From Neoechinorhynchus agilis (taxonomy: Eukaryota > Acanthocephala), in contig CM121342.1 of the NCBI GenBank assembly GCA_051530055.1, positions 15,004,001-15,068,000 on the forward strand: a DNA stretch of 64,000 bases, written 5' to 3'. Under the pieces are notes generated by a model, which was given only the letters and a program-made list of their open reading frames with translations, was not told the DNA's origin and ran no database searches. Position 1 is the first letter of the stretch; every line of letters starts with the position of its first letter. A program made the position numbers and the translations under genes. This document shows, one piece after another, positions 1-11,119 of the stretch.

Positions 1-600
1 TAAGACCGACTCGACAATGCTGTTTGGCTATAGGTCCTAAAGAAAAAATGAGTTCAAAATTAATTTGCAATCGTTCGGAACTTGTTTGCCAACTATATAA
101 GGAGTATACGGTGTCGTGGTTCCGCTTATCCATTTTTCGCGGTGATCGATGGAATTCTGCGAACATGCGAGAAGCAATCATGGCATTGGTTCCGCGCTTA
201 TCTTTTGTCTCATTGGGTTTCGATCTGGAGAGCTTTGCAGTGACCGATATAGATACGAAAGTTGAGCTAAAGGAATGTTTTCGACGGGTTTGGTATGGCG
301 GTGGATATCCATTAGTTTCACTTCTTAGCAGAACGAACTACAACTGTGCCTTGTTTCTTGTCGCCGTGTTTGCCGTGACCAAGTGCGACATTAGTATCTA
401 AAGTGTTGCGCAAAATTTTTGGCTTGTGAATTGAAGATTTAATCGAAAAGAAGTTTTCCGCTTAATTTATAGTTTTTGTGTAGAAACAAATTCTTGCAAT
501 TTAATAAATTTTAGGGATATCATTAGCACGCAGTCTGGTGCACCAATGCAATTCCACAAACTTTTCTAGCGAAATTTTTCAGACTTTCTAATAATGCGCG
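1..600. other. Start of window, no gene recognised
   Basis: An open frame of about 125 codons runs on the plus strand to a stop at 401, but it has no recognisable motif and does not begin with a convincing ATG. It could be an exon of the gene fragment that follows, or chance. The rest is AT-rich sequence with no clear signal. Confidence 0.3.
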
Positions 601-633
601 CAATACTTACTTAATCTCATCATTAATCCATCT

Positions 634-1269
634 TTGAAAGCTGATCGCGATATCATCGAGCCATTAATCGACAATCTTAGTAAATTGCTCATTGTTGATG
701 ATCCAGCTAATGAATTCGTCGATAAAACTGGAAGGGTTTTGGAGAACATGGGTATAGTGAATGTGGTTGATAATAATGAGAAAATGGGATATCCGCTGAT
801 TCTTGACGAAATAGACGATGGTGTGGGTAAATCTAAGTCAGGATCTGTCGTATATGAAATCGATTTGAGTGAAAGTGACGATTATGCATACGCTCTACTG
901 CTTGTTAATACGATTTTACCTCTAATCGAGGCGCAGAGCTTCATTCTAAAAAGACTCGGAACATATAAGGAGAACGATCTTGTTTCCTTTAAGGATCTCA
1001 TCGATATATCAGACATATCTGCTAGATTCCAAGAAGCAGTCTCCAAAGAGCTACTGAGCTTCAGTCTCGACTTTCAACTTTTCCGAAATGTTGACTGTCC
1101 TTTAAGTGCAATTCGGCTGTTCAATCATTCCTCAAACATCGAAGAGGATGTAGTATCAATCAATAAGGAATCTGCGTATTTCAAAAACCTTGAATCGCAA
1201 GCAAAGAATTGTTTGATACACACAAGGTATCTGAATACCTTCTTAAGTGAACAAAAAGTAAAATCTTAA
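634..1269 (+). CDS. Unrecognised protein, C-terminal exon; possible glycerol-phosphate/DHAP acyltransferase C-terminus
   Basis: A 211-codon open frame that reads like real protein: acidic and leucine-rich, ending in a stop at 1267-1269. It has no ATG at its left end (it opens at a TTG), so it is probably an internal or last exon whose acceptor lies near 630-640. The run around residues 80-100 (a YAY..L motif followed by LPLIEA) and the regular helical pattern after it loosely resemble the C-terminal helical region of GPAT/DHAPAT-type acyltransferases. That is a resemblance only; no catalytic HX4D motif is in this piece because it would lie upstream. The foldback element starting at about 1268 abuts the stop codon directly. 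Confidence 0.35.
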   Translation: MKADRDIIEPLIDNLSKLLIVDDPANEFVDKTGRVLENMGIVNVVDNNEKMGYPLILDEIDDGVGKSKSGSVVYEIDLSESDDYAYALLLVNTILPLIEAQSFILKRLGTYKENDLVSFKDLIDISDISARFQEAVSKELLSFSLDFQLFRNVDCPLSAIRLFNHSSNIEEDVVSINKESAYFKNLESQAKNCLIHTRYLNTFLSEQKVKS

Positions 1270-2215
1270 TTGCTTGTTTATGGCGGAAAATTTGAAGGAA
1301 TTTATTAATACCGATATTTCGGTACAATATCGTACCTTTATCAAATTCTAAAAACACGCGTAGGGGATGGTTGAATTCACAGTGTAGTTAGATTCAGTTT
1401 GAAGTTCGCCTTATTCCCTTCACTGTTTCAACTTCGCAATTATTACGTCGACTTTTGAAGTAGATAAAATGAGTGATACATCGTCTAGAAGTGTTGTCTA
1501 GGCCTACACCCGGTAAATGATTATTTATTAAAGACGTTTCGAACCTCGTCAATTTCATCATAAGTTCTCTCCTTATTTGTACTTCATTTTAATTAAAACG
1601 CGCGTATAAGAAAACATTGTCTAGTAATTAAAAACTCAATATTATAAAACGCGTCAAAAATTTAAACTGTTTAATTATGAACATTTTTGCGGCTAATTTG
1701 TAATGGAGGGTTACGACATTTGGTCATTTTTGAATAATTTAACAAAAGTTTCGAGCCCATTCTAAAAGGTACCATTTCGTTGAGTCTAATATAAATCCGA
1801 GTTTTGATAATCTCTTGTTTGTTCTCAAAACTGCTCAAAATGGGTCACGTCGCACATATCGACAATGTCACCATTTATGTTTTCCAGCGAATTATTATAA
1901 TTGATTTATTTGATAATTTTCTGCTTTAGCGTGGGCCTTCTTCAGTCTATTGTTTAAAAGTTATTACAACGTAAGTTCGTCATTATGGCGCGAATTGAAT
2001 TCAAATGGAATCGCGTGATAATTGAGGCCATATTCATTCGAAGGATTGAAACACTTGCAGGGACTAAGACGAACTTTAAACTCAATCTTAGCGCAATGTG
2101 AATGTAATCATCCCCTACGTGTGGATTTCAGACCTCGATAAAGACAAGATTGTGTCGAAATATATAGGAATTAATAAATTTCTTTAAAATATCCCTCATA
2201 AACAAGCATCTAATA
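1268..2215. repeat. Large foldback (inverted-repeat) element, about 950 bp
   Basis: The left arm (about 1270-1420) reappears in reverse complement at about 2035-2215. Matching pieces are the TTGCTTGTTTATGGCGG end against the ATAAACAAGCA end, the GATATTTCGGTACAAT segment against its degenerate complement near 2155, and AAGTTTGAAGTTCG against ACGAACTTTAAACT. The interior holds two short motifs of other foldback families: CACCCGGTAAATGATT at about 1509, and ATTGATTTATTTGATAATTTTC at about 1900. It looks like a non-autonomous MITE-like element with nested insertions. No protein is encoded. Confidence 0.6.
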
Positions 2216-2750
2216 GTTCAATCTTCAAACAAATGTATTTAGCTAAACGTATTGCTGAAAATTCTTTATTAATATATAGGCGCATTTGATTTGCTTTATC
2301 GTTTTCTTTGTTTTTCTTAAAAACAATGAATTTAATTTATAACATTTTGCAATGCATTTTGTTATATTTACAAAAATAAGCAAATGTTAATCGTATTTTG
2401 CATGTATTATACCCAATCAGAAATTAAAATTTAAATGTATTTAGCTAAGCATATTGCTTGAAACATTTCTTTATTAGTAAATAGGCGAAGTATAGTGGCT
2501 TTTCCTTGCATTTGTTTTTCTATAGGACATTATGTTTAATTAAACTAAAATCTACAATTTACCAAAAGAAATTTATAAAAATTTGCTTATGGGATATTAA
2601 AGATTGAGGATTGCGTTCGGGTGCGGTTAAAGATAATCGCTTGTCGACACCCGAGGCAGGTCGCATTAAAGACGAATGTATATATTTCGACTGATTGTAT
2701 CAGTAATTGTCAATTCAATCTAAAAAAATTATAGAGGAATTTTTCACAAA
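2216..2750. other. AT-rich spacer
   Basis: No gene seen. It contains two diverged copies of a short motif (AAATGTATTTAGCTAA at about 2232 and 2432, each followed by CATTGCTTG-like or GTATTGCTGAAA sequence), so part of it is a local repeat of roughly 200 bp. Confidence 0.35.
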
Positions 2751-2759
2751 CACACGACA

Positions 2760-3330
2760 TGATTGTTCATTTTGACTCGGGAACCCGAGATCGTCAACTC
2801 CGTAGATTGCTTCCCTGGGTGCATTTAAGACAACTGCATGTAGTACACTTTTGCTTTGTTCCCTTCCATCGTGTTGGTCATTTCAATATAAATATCGACT
2901 CTTTTATCAGTCGATGTAATTTCCCATTTTCGGTACAGAGGACTTCGGTTTTGTCTAATCCGATTGAATGTGTGGTCCGGTGAGCATGATTTAGAATCGC
3001 TGATGTCGCATCGCCACATCGTAAGGCGTATTTTTGTTTCTGCAGCCGTGTAGTTAACGCATTGCTTCACCTACGTAGGCCCTTTCGCAGTCGTTGCAAT
3101 GGATGCGGTATACTACGTCAGAACTCGTGTTTTGCTGAGGTTTTCGTTAAAAGATACACCCGTGATAGTCGGGAATTTCTTGTGTTATAGGCAAACGGAG
3201 CATTTTGAGTGTCTAAGTCTCTCTTGCGTATCAGATTAGAGCCAAACCCATCAACGATTTCAGTTCTGATTAAAATGTCATTGTTGGGTTTTCCATTGGT
3301 CGATTAGGTCGTGAATACCTTTCTTTCTTC
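2760..3330 (-). mobile_element. Penelope-like element fragment with GIY-YIG endonuclease remains
   Basis: Read on the minus strand, about 3160-3060 encodes VVYRIHCNDCERAYVGEA. This fits the start of the GIY-YIG endonuclease of Penelope-like elements, where a CxxC insert precedes the YVGET core. Further along the same strand (about 2990-2890) is a stretch matching the C-terminal pattern of that domain, ending RLIKESIFI. The segments lie in different frames and carry stops, so this is an inactive 3' fragment; no reverse transcriptase part was recognised at higher coordinates. A second Penelope-like copy is at 29.97 kb. Confidence 0.6.
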
Positions 3331-3630
3331 CAAAATAACGAGCGTGCTACGCTTATTTTGAAGGCCTGAGGAGAGATGATTTCCCAAGATGTGTTTTGCC
3401 GACATATTCCAGGTTTCCGGTATATGGAAGCGCTTACGCCACAACTTGTTCTTACTTACAATAATTATACTTTGCCTTTAAATTTAATTGAAACTTTATT
3501 TGCGGTTGAAATGAAAAGAGCTCGCCATGTTTGAGATTCTAACTTAAAAATAATTTTAGTCTCTGGAAGTACAAATATTAACTGTATAAATCATTTCGTA
3601 CATGCGTCTATTAATTAGAAATTTTGGACA

Positions 3631-6604
3631 TTGAAATTTTTTAGGAAAAAGGACGAGACTTCCATCGAGGGAGGAAATTTGCATGCCGCAACAACGTCCG
3701 CCGCTCCGGCTGTTTCGCTCGCTGGCGAGGGGGTGCCCAGTCTCAAATGCAAATCGGTCAAATGCAATGTTTGTCTTCGTGACTTCAAACCTACTCTCAA
3801 TGGTCTCGTCCGCTCCGACGGTCAACATGGGTCGCATTGCCCTAGATCCAGAAAAACGCCAACTCAGCCTGCCGCTCCACCTTCATCCAACCCATCCAAT
3901 CCAACCGGACTCACAACGGTGGTCACAGACACGAATGGCCCACCGCCAGCACTCATAGAGATGCTCTCACACGGTACCCGCTTGATTAGACGAATCTCGC
4001 TAGTCGCCAGGCCCTCAGTTGCCTCCAAATTAGCATGCCTGATCGAGCGCATCCTACGTGATCCAACCGTACCATCTGACTGGTTCAACCTCCTCGCGTT
4101 TCCCAAAGCCGAATTAAGTGTTCCCACACAAACATCTAAAGCCAACGAGAATCAATCGCTTAGCCAAAAGATTCGCAGCAGGTCCGACGCTTTCCAGTCC
4201 CTTCAACAAGTCGATAATCTTGGATGGCAGATCCATCGCAGTAATGCTCCTCACGATCCGGACTTAACCCCGCGCGAAATGCTCACCGCCTACAGACGGA
4301 GTTGCTTTAAGCCAAATTATGATCCGTCGTTCGCAGAGCCCGATCGCGGCACCCTCATCCCCATTACAGTTTCCACCGTCACTTCCGCTCTGGTGTCCTT
4401 TCCGCCATCGTCAGCTGAAGGGTATGATGGTTTGAGCCATCTACACTTACGGGATTTGACTTACTTCTCTTCTGGAGCGCAAGGTACGCGATTGCTGAAC
4501 GCAATCACCGAGCTCATACACATAATCATTCGTGGTTCCGTGCCACCTCCAGTAACACGTCTACTCTGTGGTACCAAGCTGATCGCTTTCACCAAAAAAG
4601 GTGGAGGGGTTCGTCCCATTGCTGTGGGTTGTACCTTCCGTCGATTGGCATCCAAAGTCGCGTGTCAGTTCGCCACCGATCGATTGATCGATCAACTCTT
4701 GGCGGTTCAATTAGGAGTCGGAAATCCTGCTGGAACCTAGGTGGCCGTACATGCAGCACGAGCGTATAGTCGGAATGGTATTCATAAGGGAACGGCTATG
4801 GTCATGCTTGACATGGAGAACGCGTTAAATTCAATATGCCGCACCGCGATGACAGAGGTTGTCCACCAGCACATACCAGAAATCTACCAGTACGTGTCCT
4901 TGTGCTACGACCACTCCAACATGCTGCTGTTCGGCGAATTCCAGGTCAAATCAGCAGAGGGCGTTCAACAAGGTAATCCTTTAGGTCCTCTGCTGTTCTC
5001 ATTGACGATCAATCATCTTGCACACAGCTCTTCGTCAGAGTTGTCGATGTGGTACCTCGACGACTGTTGCATCGGAGGGAAAAACGACCAACTCATCGGC
5101 GACATCAACAACATCTCCGAAATGGGTGCCGATATAGGACTATTCCTGAGAACGGACAAATGCGAAATAATTTCGGACGACCAAGAGGATGCACCAAGAC
5201 TGCTCACCGTACTACCTGGAGCAAAGACAACTGCAATCGACTCAGCTGACATTCTCGGGTCTCCAATCCTTAACCTGTCCAACCTGGAAACGTCTCTCTC
5301 AAAAGCCATCGATCAATTTCGGCTCACTGCCTCCAGGCTCTTGTACATCGCGTGACACGTCGCTCTGTTCATACTAAGACGATGTCTGTCGCTACCGAAG
5401 ATTGCGTACCTTCTCAGGACTTCTCCATGCTTCAAATCAGTGCCCACAAGGGATTTCGACAGCTGCGTTCGATCAGCCCTGTCAGAAGTCCTAAACCTAC
5501 GACTGTTCGATACAGAATGGAAACAGACGACCGTTCCCATTCGATTCGGCGGTCTTGGCATCCAGAGTGCCACTGAAGTAGAAATTCTTGCCTTTTCGTC
5601 ATCGATTTCGGTCTCTTCAGACCTGGTGCTGAGAATCATCCCACCACACACTCGACTAGAGTTACACCCACCACCTGAACTGATTGAAGCGCACGCTCAA
5701 TGGATGTCAGTGTTCGGGCAGGTCGTTCCAACGGAAACAAACTCCCAAAAACGTTGGCCTGCCTCGCTCCACACTGCGTCCTATCAGCAGCTTCTTAACT
5801 CATGCTCATCTCCCAACGATAGAGCTTGTCTCCTGGCAGTCTCAGCTCCACACTCCAGCGACTTCTTAAAGGCTTTCCCAATCACATCTGTTGGCACGAG
5901 GCTGGATGATCATTCCATCACCGTCGCTGTGGGACTTCGGTTGGGCATCGAATTCTCAGGCTCATATACGTGTCGGTGCGGTGAGACAGTGAACGGATCG
6001 GGAACTCACGGCCTTGACTGCAAGTGTTCAACTGCTCGCCACGCACGGCACTCAGCAGTCAACCGCATAATCAGGGAAGCCCCCTCGACGGCCGGTTTTG
6101 CTGCTCGACTCGAACCGGTCGGACTTTCCCGGAACGACGGTAAACGCCCTGATGGAGCGACTCTCCTCCCATGGTGTTCCGGGAAAATACTGGTTTGGGA
6201 TTTTACTTGCTCCAACACGATCGCAGCGTCCCACCTACGGGATGCCACTTCAAAGTCGGGGCGAGGAAAAGAAGCGGCATAAGTACTCCTCGCTCGATGG
6301 GCATCAATATATATTCATCTCGATTGCGGTGGAAACGCTGAGATACCTTAGAAAAGAAGTCGATTGATTCATTTCCCGACTGGGAAAGATGCTGAAATAT
6401 GCCACCGGCGACATGTGCTCCAGCAGCTTCCTGTCGCAGCAAATCAATGGGGCGATCCAACGCGGCAATGCCACTGCCATCAAGGAAGCTACCAAACAAT
6501 CATGACGACAGTTGCGGAATTGGACGAAAAGGATGAATTTGTGAACGAAGAGAATGAATTATATTTTCAATACAGGAAATAGTTTGCTTGCAATAAAAAA
6601 AGGT
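3631..6604 (+). mobile_element. Nearly whole non-LTR retrotransposon with restriction-like endonuclease (copy A)
   Basis: One reading frame runs from about 3631 to 6282. It starts with a C-x2-C-x17-H-x3-C zinc finger (residues about 45-70). The reverse transcriptase follows, with RPIAVGCTFRRLASK (about 4610), the QQGNPLGPLLFS block (about 4968) and the YLDD catalytic box (about 5053). The C-terminus has a CxCG...HGLDC zinc-binding stretch (about 5970-6025), then RPDGATLLPW and VWDFT. This order and the RPD...D signature fit R2-type restriction-like endonuclease LINEs. Two in-frame stops (TAG 4738-4740, TGA about 5353) interrupt the frame. The end continues in the +2 frame after about 6270 (KYSSLDGHQYIF to QRGNATAIKEA) with one more stop. 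It finishes near an AATAAAAAAAGG tail next to the LRR gene, so it is dead but young-looking. Confidence 0.8.
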
Positions 6605-6614
6605 TTTTGTCATT

Positions 6615-8934
6615 TGTGAGCTTTTATTCGATGATCTGTCTCAACAGAATTACACTTCTTTAGAAAAACAATTCATTTTTCTAAGTACCATAATTTACTT
6701 TTCCGTCGTTCCAAATCACCATATCGCGTGTTAAATATACTTTGAATATTTGTGTTACTAACATCAAGATGAGTTAGCGTAGAACACTTCATCAAAGGAC
6801 AAATATATATATGTCGAATCGGATTGTTTGAGATATTCAATAACCTGATGTTTCGTAGGTGAATAAAGGCGTTGTACGGCAGTTCGTAAAGTTCATTATA
6901 AGCAAGATTTAGGAAAATTAAATTATTGAGACTGAAAAACACGTCCAAGGCATTGATATTCTTCAACCGATTGTGAGCGAGATCGAGCATTTTCATTGAG
7001 TTGCAATTAATGAATGAATACGGAGTAATTTCCCAAATTTTATTAAATTGAAGGCAAAGAAATTGGAGGCGTGGAAACGTGGTAAAGTCGCCATTGTTAA
7101 TAGTCGATATATCATTTTGACTAATATCCAGCGAGATGCTCTCTTGCCCCTCGATAAATCTGTCAACGTACCGAATTCTCGTAAGGTTTTTCCTTGTAAC
7201 CACAGTCACTTTCGTCGGTTTCTTTTTATCAGTGAATAGAACATAGGTTTCTAGGGCTTCTCGGGTAGGAACTGGAATAAATTCTAAGAGGAAAACAAAC
7301 TCCATGTAAGTGTAATTGCTCCTCGCTTTATTCGGAAAGATGAAAGTTAAAGGATTATCGCTCACAATTAAGTGCCAAAATAAGTTTGGAGGCAAGTCAA
7401 TTATGTCCAAGTTTCGGGGTTTAATTGAGGACAGATTGAAATAATCAATTAATTCAACGTGGCTAAATAAGTTCGCAGGTAAACTCACTATGTCATTTTG
7501 AGAGATGGAGAAACGCCTTAGTAGAATGTTGTTCTTAAGAATGTTCCCGTTTAAGCTCGATAGCTTGTTTCCATCGAGAAATAAGTCGGTGAGGTACTTT
7601 AGCAAAGAAAAGGCATTTTCGCTGATATACTCAATAATATTAAATGAGAGATTCAATCGTTCCAACCTTCTCCACGTTTTAAAATCCGAATTGAAAATAA
7701 TCATGATTTGGTTTTTGGATAATGACAAAGATTTTACCGAAGTGTCTGTAGCTTCATTTCCAGTAGGAACTGACTGCAATCTTCCATCCAAAATACCGAT
7801 ATGTGCAAGTCGTGTAATCCACTTTAAATTGCTCAGATTCAAATATAGAGTTGTTCCACCGCGTACTACAAATTCCTGTAAATTGCAAGAACTAAATTTT
7901 TCTTGGAAGATGTATTCTAACTCGGCATCCAACGAAATTTCCAGTACTCTTAATTTTCTAAGTAGGCCAATACGTTTTAAATCATTTCTTTTCAATATAT
8001 TACCATGAATTCGAATTTCATTCCATTGTAAATTTTCCCAGAAGTCATTCTTCGGCAAAGTAAGGCTTTGAATTGAGTTGTAAGATAGATCAATGCACTT
8101 TAATTTTTTCATATTTTTCATTACAATAAGACTTCGATGGTCCAATTTGTTATGGGCAAGAATCAAAGATTGTAATCGCGGTAGATTTCTACTGAGAATC
8201 CCATTGATTGAGACTAAAAAGTTAAATGCCAAGTCAAGATTAGTCAAATAATCAAATCCTTCAAATGCGCCCTTTTCAATCTCGTCAAATGCAGCATTTA
8301 AAATCCTTAGACTTTTAGCGTGCTTAAATTTGCTTATAATTTGTTTCGTTAATTTCCGGTTCTGTCCAAAATTATTTTTGCACTGTATCTCAACATATTG
8401 AGCATCTTGATAGTTTTCGTCAACTATATCCTTCATTTGTTGAAGGGGCACGCCGTTGATTATAATTGCAGGCTGAGGAAGGGGTATTCCCATATCTCGC
8501 CTGTCTTTAAACGGAAGTGAACAAAGTTCACCGAATGGATTTGTTGCTTTATTAGGTAAACCAACAAATTTGACTATGGGAACAGAATTCGTATGTCCAT
8601 TCGAATGTCGATTTCCGCAGATTACTGTTGAGACAGTCAATATAAATAGAAGTACTCTAGGATTTTTGAGCATTTGCGGATGTGACTCACAAAAGATTCA
8701 CACCCACGAAATTCTCGGTATTAAAGACTGAAAGTGAGTCTATCCATCGTCATCGCATTCTTAGCTTTCACTGTGGAGATTGGAAGTAAGAAGTATTCGT
8801 TCAAAAGAGCTGCAAAGCATATACTTGCATAGGTTTAATCACGAATAGCGTTTTACAAACGCCAACACGTTTTCTTTTAGTACCGCTTCAAAGATTTACC
8901 CCGTAAACGATGAAGTGTAGCCATCATTGCAGGG
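6615..8934. repeat. Segmental duplication, copy 1 (LRR gene with flanks)
   Basis: This whole block, from the minus-strand polyadenylation signal to about 260 bp upstream of the LRR start codon, reappears at about 24352-26688 in the same orientation with scattered substitutions. Homology stops abruptly on both sides: retrotransposon copy A abuts one end of this copy, and CAGGGAAACATTTT replaces the partner's flank at the other end. Confidence 0.85.
6673..8673 (-). CDS. Secreted leucine-rich-repeat protein, paralogue 1
   Basis: A single open frame of 666 codons beginning ATG at 8673. Residues 1-20 (MLKNPRVLLFILTVSTVICG) make a good signal peptide. After an N-terminal segment, LRRs of the form LxxLxLxxNxL run from about residue 115 to 440. 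A less regular insert follows at about 440-510, then another LRR group to about 650 with motifs such as LDLAHNRLKNI and LNLAYNELYEL. No transmembrane helix or LRRCT cap is visible, so the product is predicted to be extracellular and soluble. Large intronless LRR ectodomains occur in Toll/Slit/chaoptin-like proteins, but no specific family is assigned. The minus-strand AATAAA at about 6630 gives a plausible 3' end. A close paralogue lies at 24.5 kb. Confidence 0.85.
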   Translation of the reverse strand: MLKNPRVLLFILTVSTVICGNRHSNGHTNSVPIVKFVGLPNKATNPFGELCSLPFKDRRDMGIPLPQPAIIINGVPLQQMKDIVDENYQDAQYVEIQCKNNFGQNRKLTKQIISKFKHAKSLRILNAAFDEIEKGAFEGFDYLTNLDLAFNFLVSINGILSRNLPRLQSLILAHNKLDHRSLIVMKNMKKLKCIDLSYNSIQSLTLPKNDFWENLQWNEIRIHGNILKRNDLKRIGLLRKLRVLEISLDAELEYIFQEKFSSCNLQEFVVRGGTTLYLNLSNLKWITRLAHIGILDGRLQSVPTGNEATDTSVKSLSLSKNQIMIIFNSDFKTWRRLERLNLSFNIIEYISENAFSLLKYLTDLFLDGNKLSSLNGNILKNNILLRRFSISQNDIVSLPANLFSHVELIDYFNLSSIKPRNLDIIDLPPNLFWHLIVSDNPLTFIFPNKARSNYTYMEFVFLLEFIPVPTREALETYVLFTDKKKPTKVTVVTRKNLTRIRYVDRFIEGQESISLDISQNDISTINNGDFTTFPRLQFLCLQFNKIWEITPYSFINCNSMKMLDLAHNRLKNINALDVFFSLNNLIFLNLAYNELYELPYNAFIHLRNIRLLNISNNPIRHIYICPLMKCSTLTHLDVSNTNIQSIFNTRYGDLERRKSKLWYLEK

Positions 8935-9600
8935 AAACATTTTAACAAAAAAGTTCTCCAAGACTCTTATTTTGACTTTTTCTCTTCATTATTTACAAAG
9001 AACTAGAACTTGATTCGAAAGCACTTTTCCTTAATATCGTTCCGTTGCTGGGTTCTTATTTAAGCGAGTTATACCGTTGAAAACAGTTGAAAATCCCCGA
9101 ACTGATCAACTTGCGGTTGATCAAATACGAATCTAGAAAGGCTAAAATCTGCTGGTCCTGCTATTTTTATAACCTTAGAGCCTGGATAGAGCAACCAGCT
9201 TACTAAAAGATTGTGTAAACTAAGAGGAATACGGATTGTAATCCGAAGGGTGGTGCTCAACCAAAGGGACGAGTTTACTTCTTCACTGAACCTGTTGTTT
9301 TTCTACCTTTGCAGATCGCGCGTGTCTTTTGAGACCTTTAAGGAGCAAAACTGTGAAATATTGGTCAAAATACGCATTTACATTTGAAAAACCTTCAAAC
9401 AACCTTGATAAATGCACGATATTTTGCCGAAATATCGGATTTAATAAAACTCCTTCAATTTTTCCGCCAAAAACAACACGAGTAACTCGATCTGCTTAAC
9501 TTGCTTAAATAAAGATTTGTTGAATTGTCAGCTGATTTTCTCGACCGTGAGTATATTTTTCTTTTTATTTCGTCCGGGTTAGGATGTATCCGTTCGATTG
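8935..9600. other. Intergenic region with a foldback remnant
   Basis: No gene seen. About 9400-9480 (CCTTGATAAATGCACGATATTTTG and following bases) is a single arm of the foldback family also found at 1.27 kb, 20.1 kb, 53.9 kb and 62.5 kb, recognised by GCCGAAATATCGGATTTAAT and TTTTTCCGCCA. Confidence 0.4.
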
Positions 9601-9639
9601 AGAATATACGGTTGGGTTGGAAGGTATGTTATGGTGGGA

Positions 9640-10480
9640 ATTGGAGTTTATTGCTTGCTGGAGCGCTTGTAGGGTTGGTCTTTCATCAAAATCATTTCAG
9701 GTTATGATCTCCGAGAAGATTGGGCAGCATGGAAAAAGGAGAGTAGATATAGTGAGGTGCGCGGTATAGGAGGGTTAAACGAATTAGGATTACGAGTGTT
9801 GTGCTCGTGTGAAAAGGGAGCGATATGTGGAAGAAATTATGGTGGTAGGGTGTAGAGGCGTTTCGATTGTTTAATGAAAATAGCATCAAGGTATTCGGTG
9901 AGTGGGGGAAGTAAGTTGTGCAAATTTTAGATGCTCTTTTGTGAACGTCGGCTTTTGAGGTAGATGAAATGAGTGAAATTTCATTTAGTTTAAGGACGAA
10001 GCTACGAGTATTGGAGTAGAATATGGTGGGGAAGGGAATTGGTGATTTCGGAAAACCGGGTTGAAGTGAGGGAGATTGGGTTGCGTTGTTCGTTGCGAGC
10101 GGCAGATTAAGGGAGAAATCGTTACAAGATGCCGATATAGTACGATTGATTATCCCGAAGAGAGAAGTCCGGGGGTGACTCGAAAATTTAAATTGGGATG
10201 AGTGAATGGTAATGATAGAAATGAGTTTAGGGTTGAGACTTTGCATGGATCAGCTACGGTTGGATGGGCCGATTTATGGTGATTTTGAGTAGGGGTAGAG
10301 AGATAATTACTAACTTGATTCGGGAAAAAGAGATTATTTAATGTGGAAGGACTAGTAGATTGACCTTTGTGGTTGTTCGGACGCCGGTGGAGTTGCACGT
10401 AATCGAAGAAATTGGGAAGTTGCTTATTCCTCGATATTTTGGAATGGTGGAGATGTTCGAGGGTGGAGGAGATGTATCAC
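9640..10480 (-). mobile_element. 3' end of a CR1/jockey-like LINE, decayed
   Basis: On the minus strand the conceptual product contains VHKRASKICTTYFP (about 9935), which matches the thumb-end motif FHKRAARICGTSLPP in the better-preserved LINE at 17.4-19.1 kb. The same 3' stretch recurs at 42.2 kb and 47.6 kb, also on the minus strand. The copy is shifted between frames and lacks the catalytic region. Confidence 0.55.
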
Positions 10481-10790
10481 TTCTCTGATGTAAAACATAA
10501 GATTCGACCGCCGAAAGTGCTAAAATAATTCATAATAAAAAGAAAGCTTAAGTAGGGACAATCTTAGTATCATTAGTCGACGATTTTATCTAGTCGCTCG
10601 CAATTTTTCATCATAGGAATAACTTATCGGATCCAAAACCGAAACGGCTCATATTTCTAACAATACAACACATAAACGATCTTCCCCGTCATCTCTACTC
10701 AAACCCACCGGCTCGGACATAAATCTAATCTTTGACTTGTGGTGATGATAATTCCGCTTAAAAATCATTTTATTTATATTTTTGGATAGC

Positions 10791-10975
10791 ATACACCCGG
10801 TAATAACCTATTTGATTTTTATTTATTTCAGATATTTCACGAGGTAACCTCGCCTCATCAGTCATTGTTTTCGGAGAAAAATACAAGTTCTCCGAAAACA
10901 ATGACTGGTGAGGCGTTGTTACCTCGCGAAATATCTAAAATAAATAAAAATCAAAAAGGTTATGACCGGGTGTAT
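10791..10975. repeat. Near-perfect foldback element (ACACCCGGT termini)
   Basis: A 185-bp hairpin. The left arm from ATACACCCGGTAATAACC through TTTTCGGAGAA is mirrored by the right arm TTCTCCGAAAA... to ATGACCGGGTGTAT, with only a few bases at the centre unpaired. The arms contain the GATATTTC(A/G)CGAGGTAAC motif. Single arms with the same motif are seen at 11040, 13640 and 20020. Confidence 0.8.
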
Positions 10976-11009
10976 GTTCACCAAAAGTGTACATTGATTA
11001 ACCCGAAGG

Positions 11010-11095
11010 ATTTTCTATCGATGATTAATCATTTTATTGTTCTTAAATATTTCGCGAAGAAACCTTGCCTTATCATTCGTTGATTGTAAGTTTTT
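11010..11095. repeat. Single arm of the same foldback family
   Basis: TTTTATTGTTCTTAAATATTTC followed by GCGAAGAAACC is the arm motif of the preceding foldback family, standing alone at the 5' side of LINE copy B. A related arm is at about 13470-13560, on the other side of that LINE. Confidence 0.45.
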
Positions 11096-11119
11096 AAATG
11101 CAAACAAATCAACAAGCAA

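Noticed and set aside
7048-8008. Plus-strand ORFs opposite LRR gene 1
   Set aside because: They are antisense shadows of the LRR repeats and recur at the same places opposite LRR gene 2.
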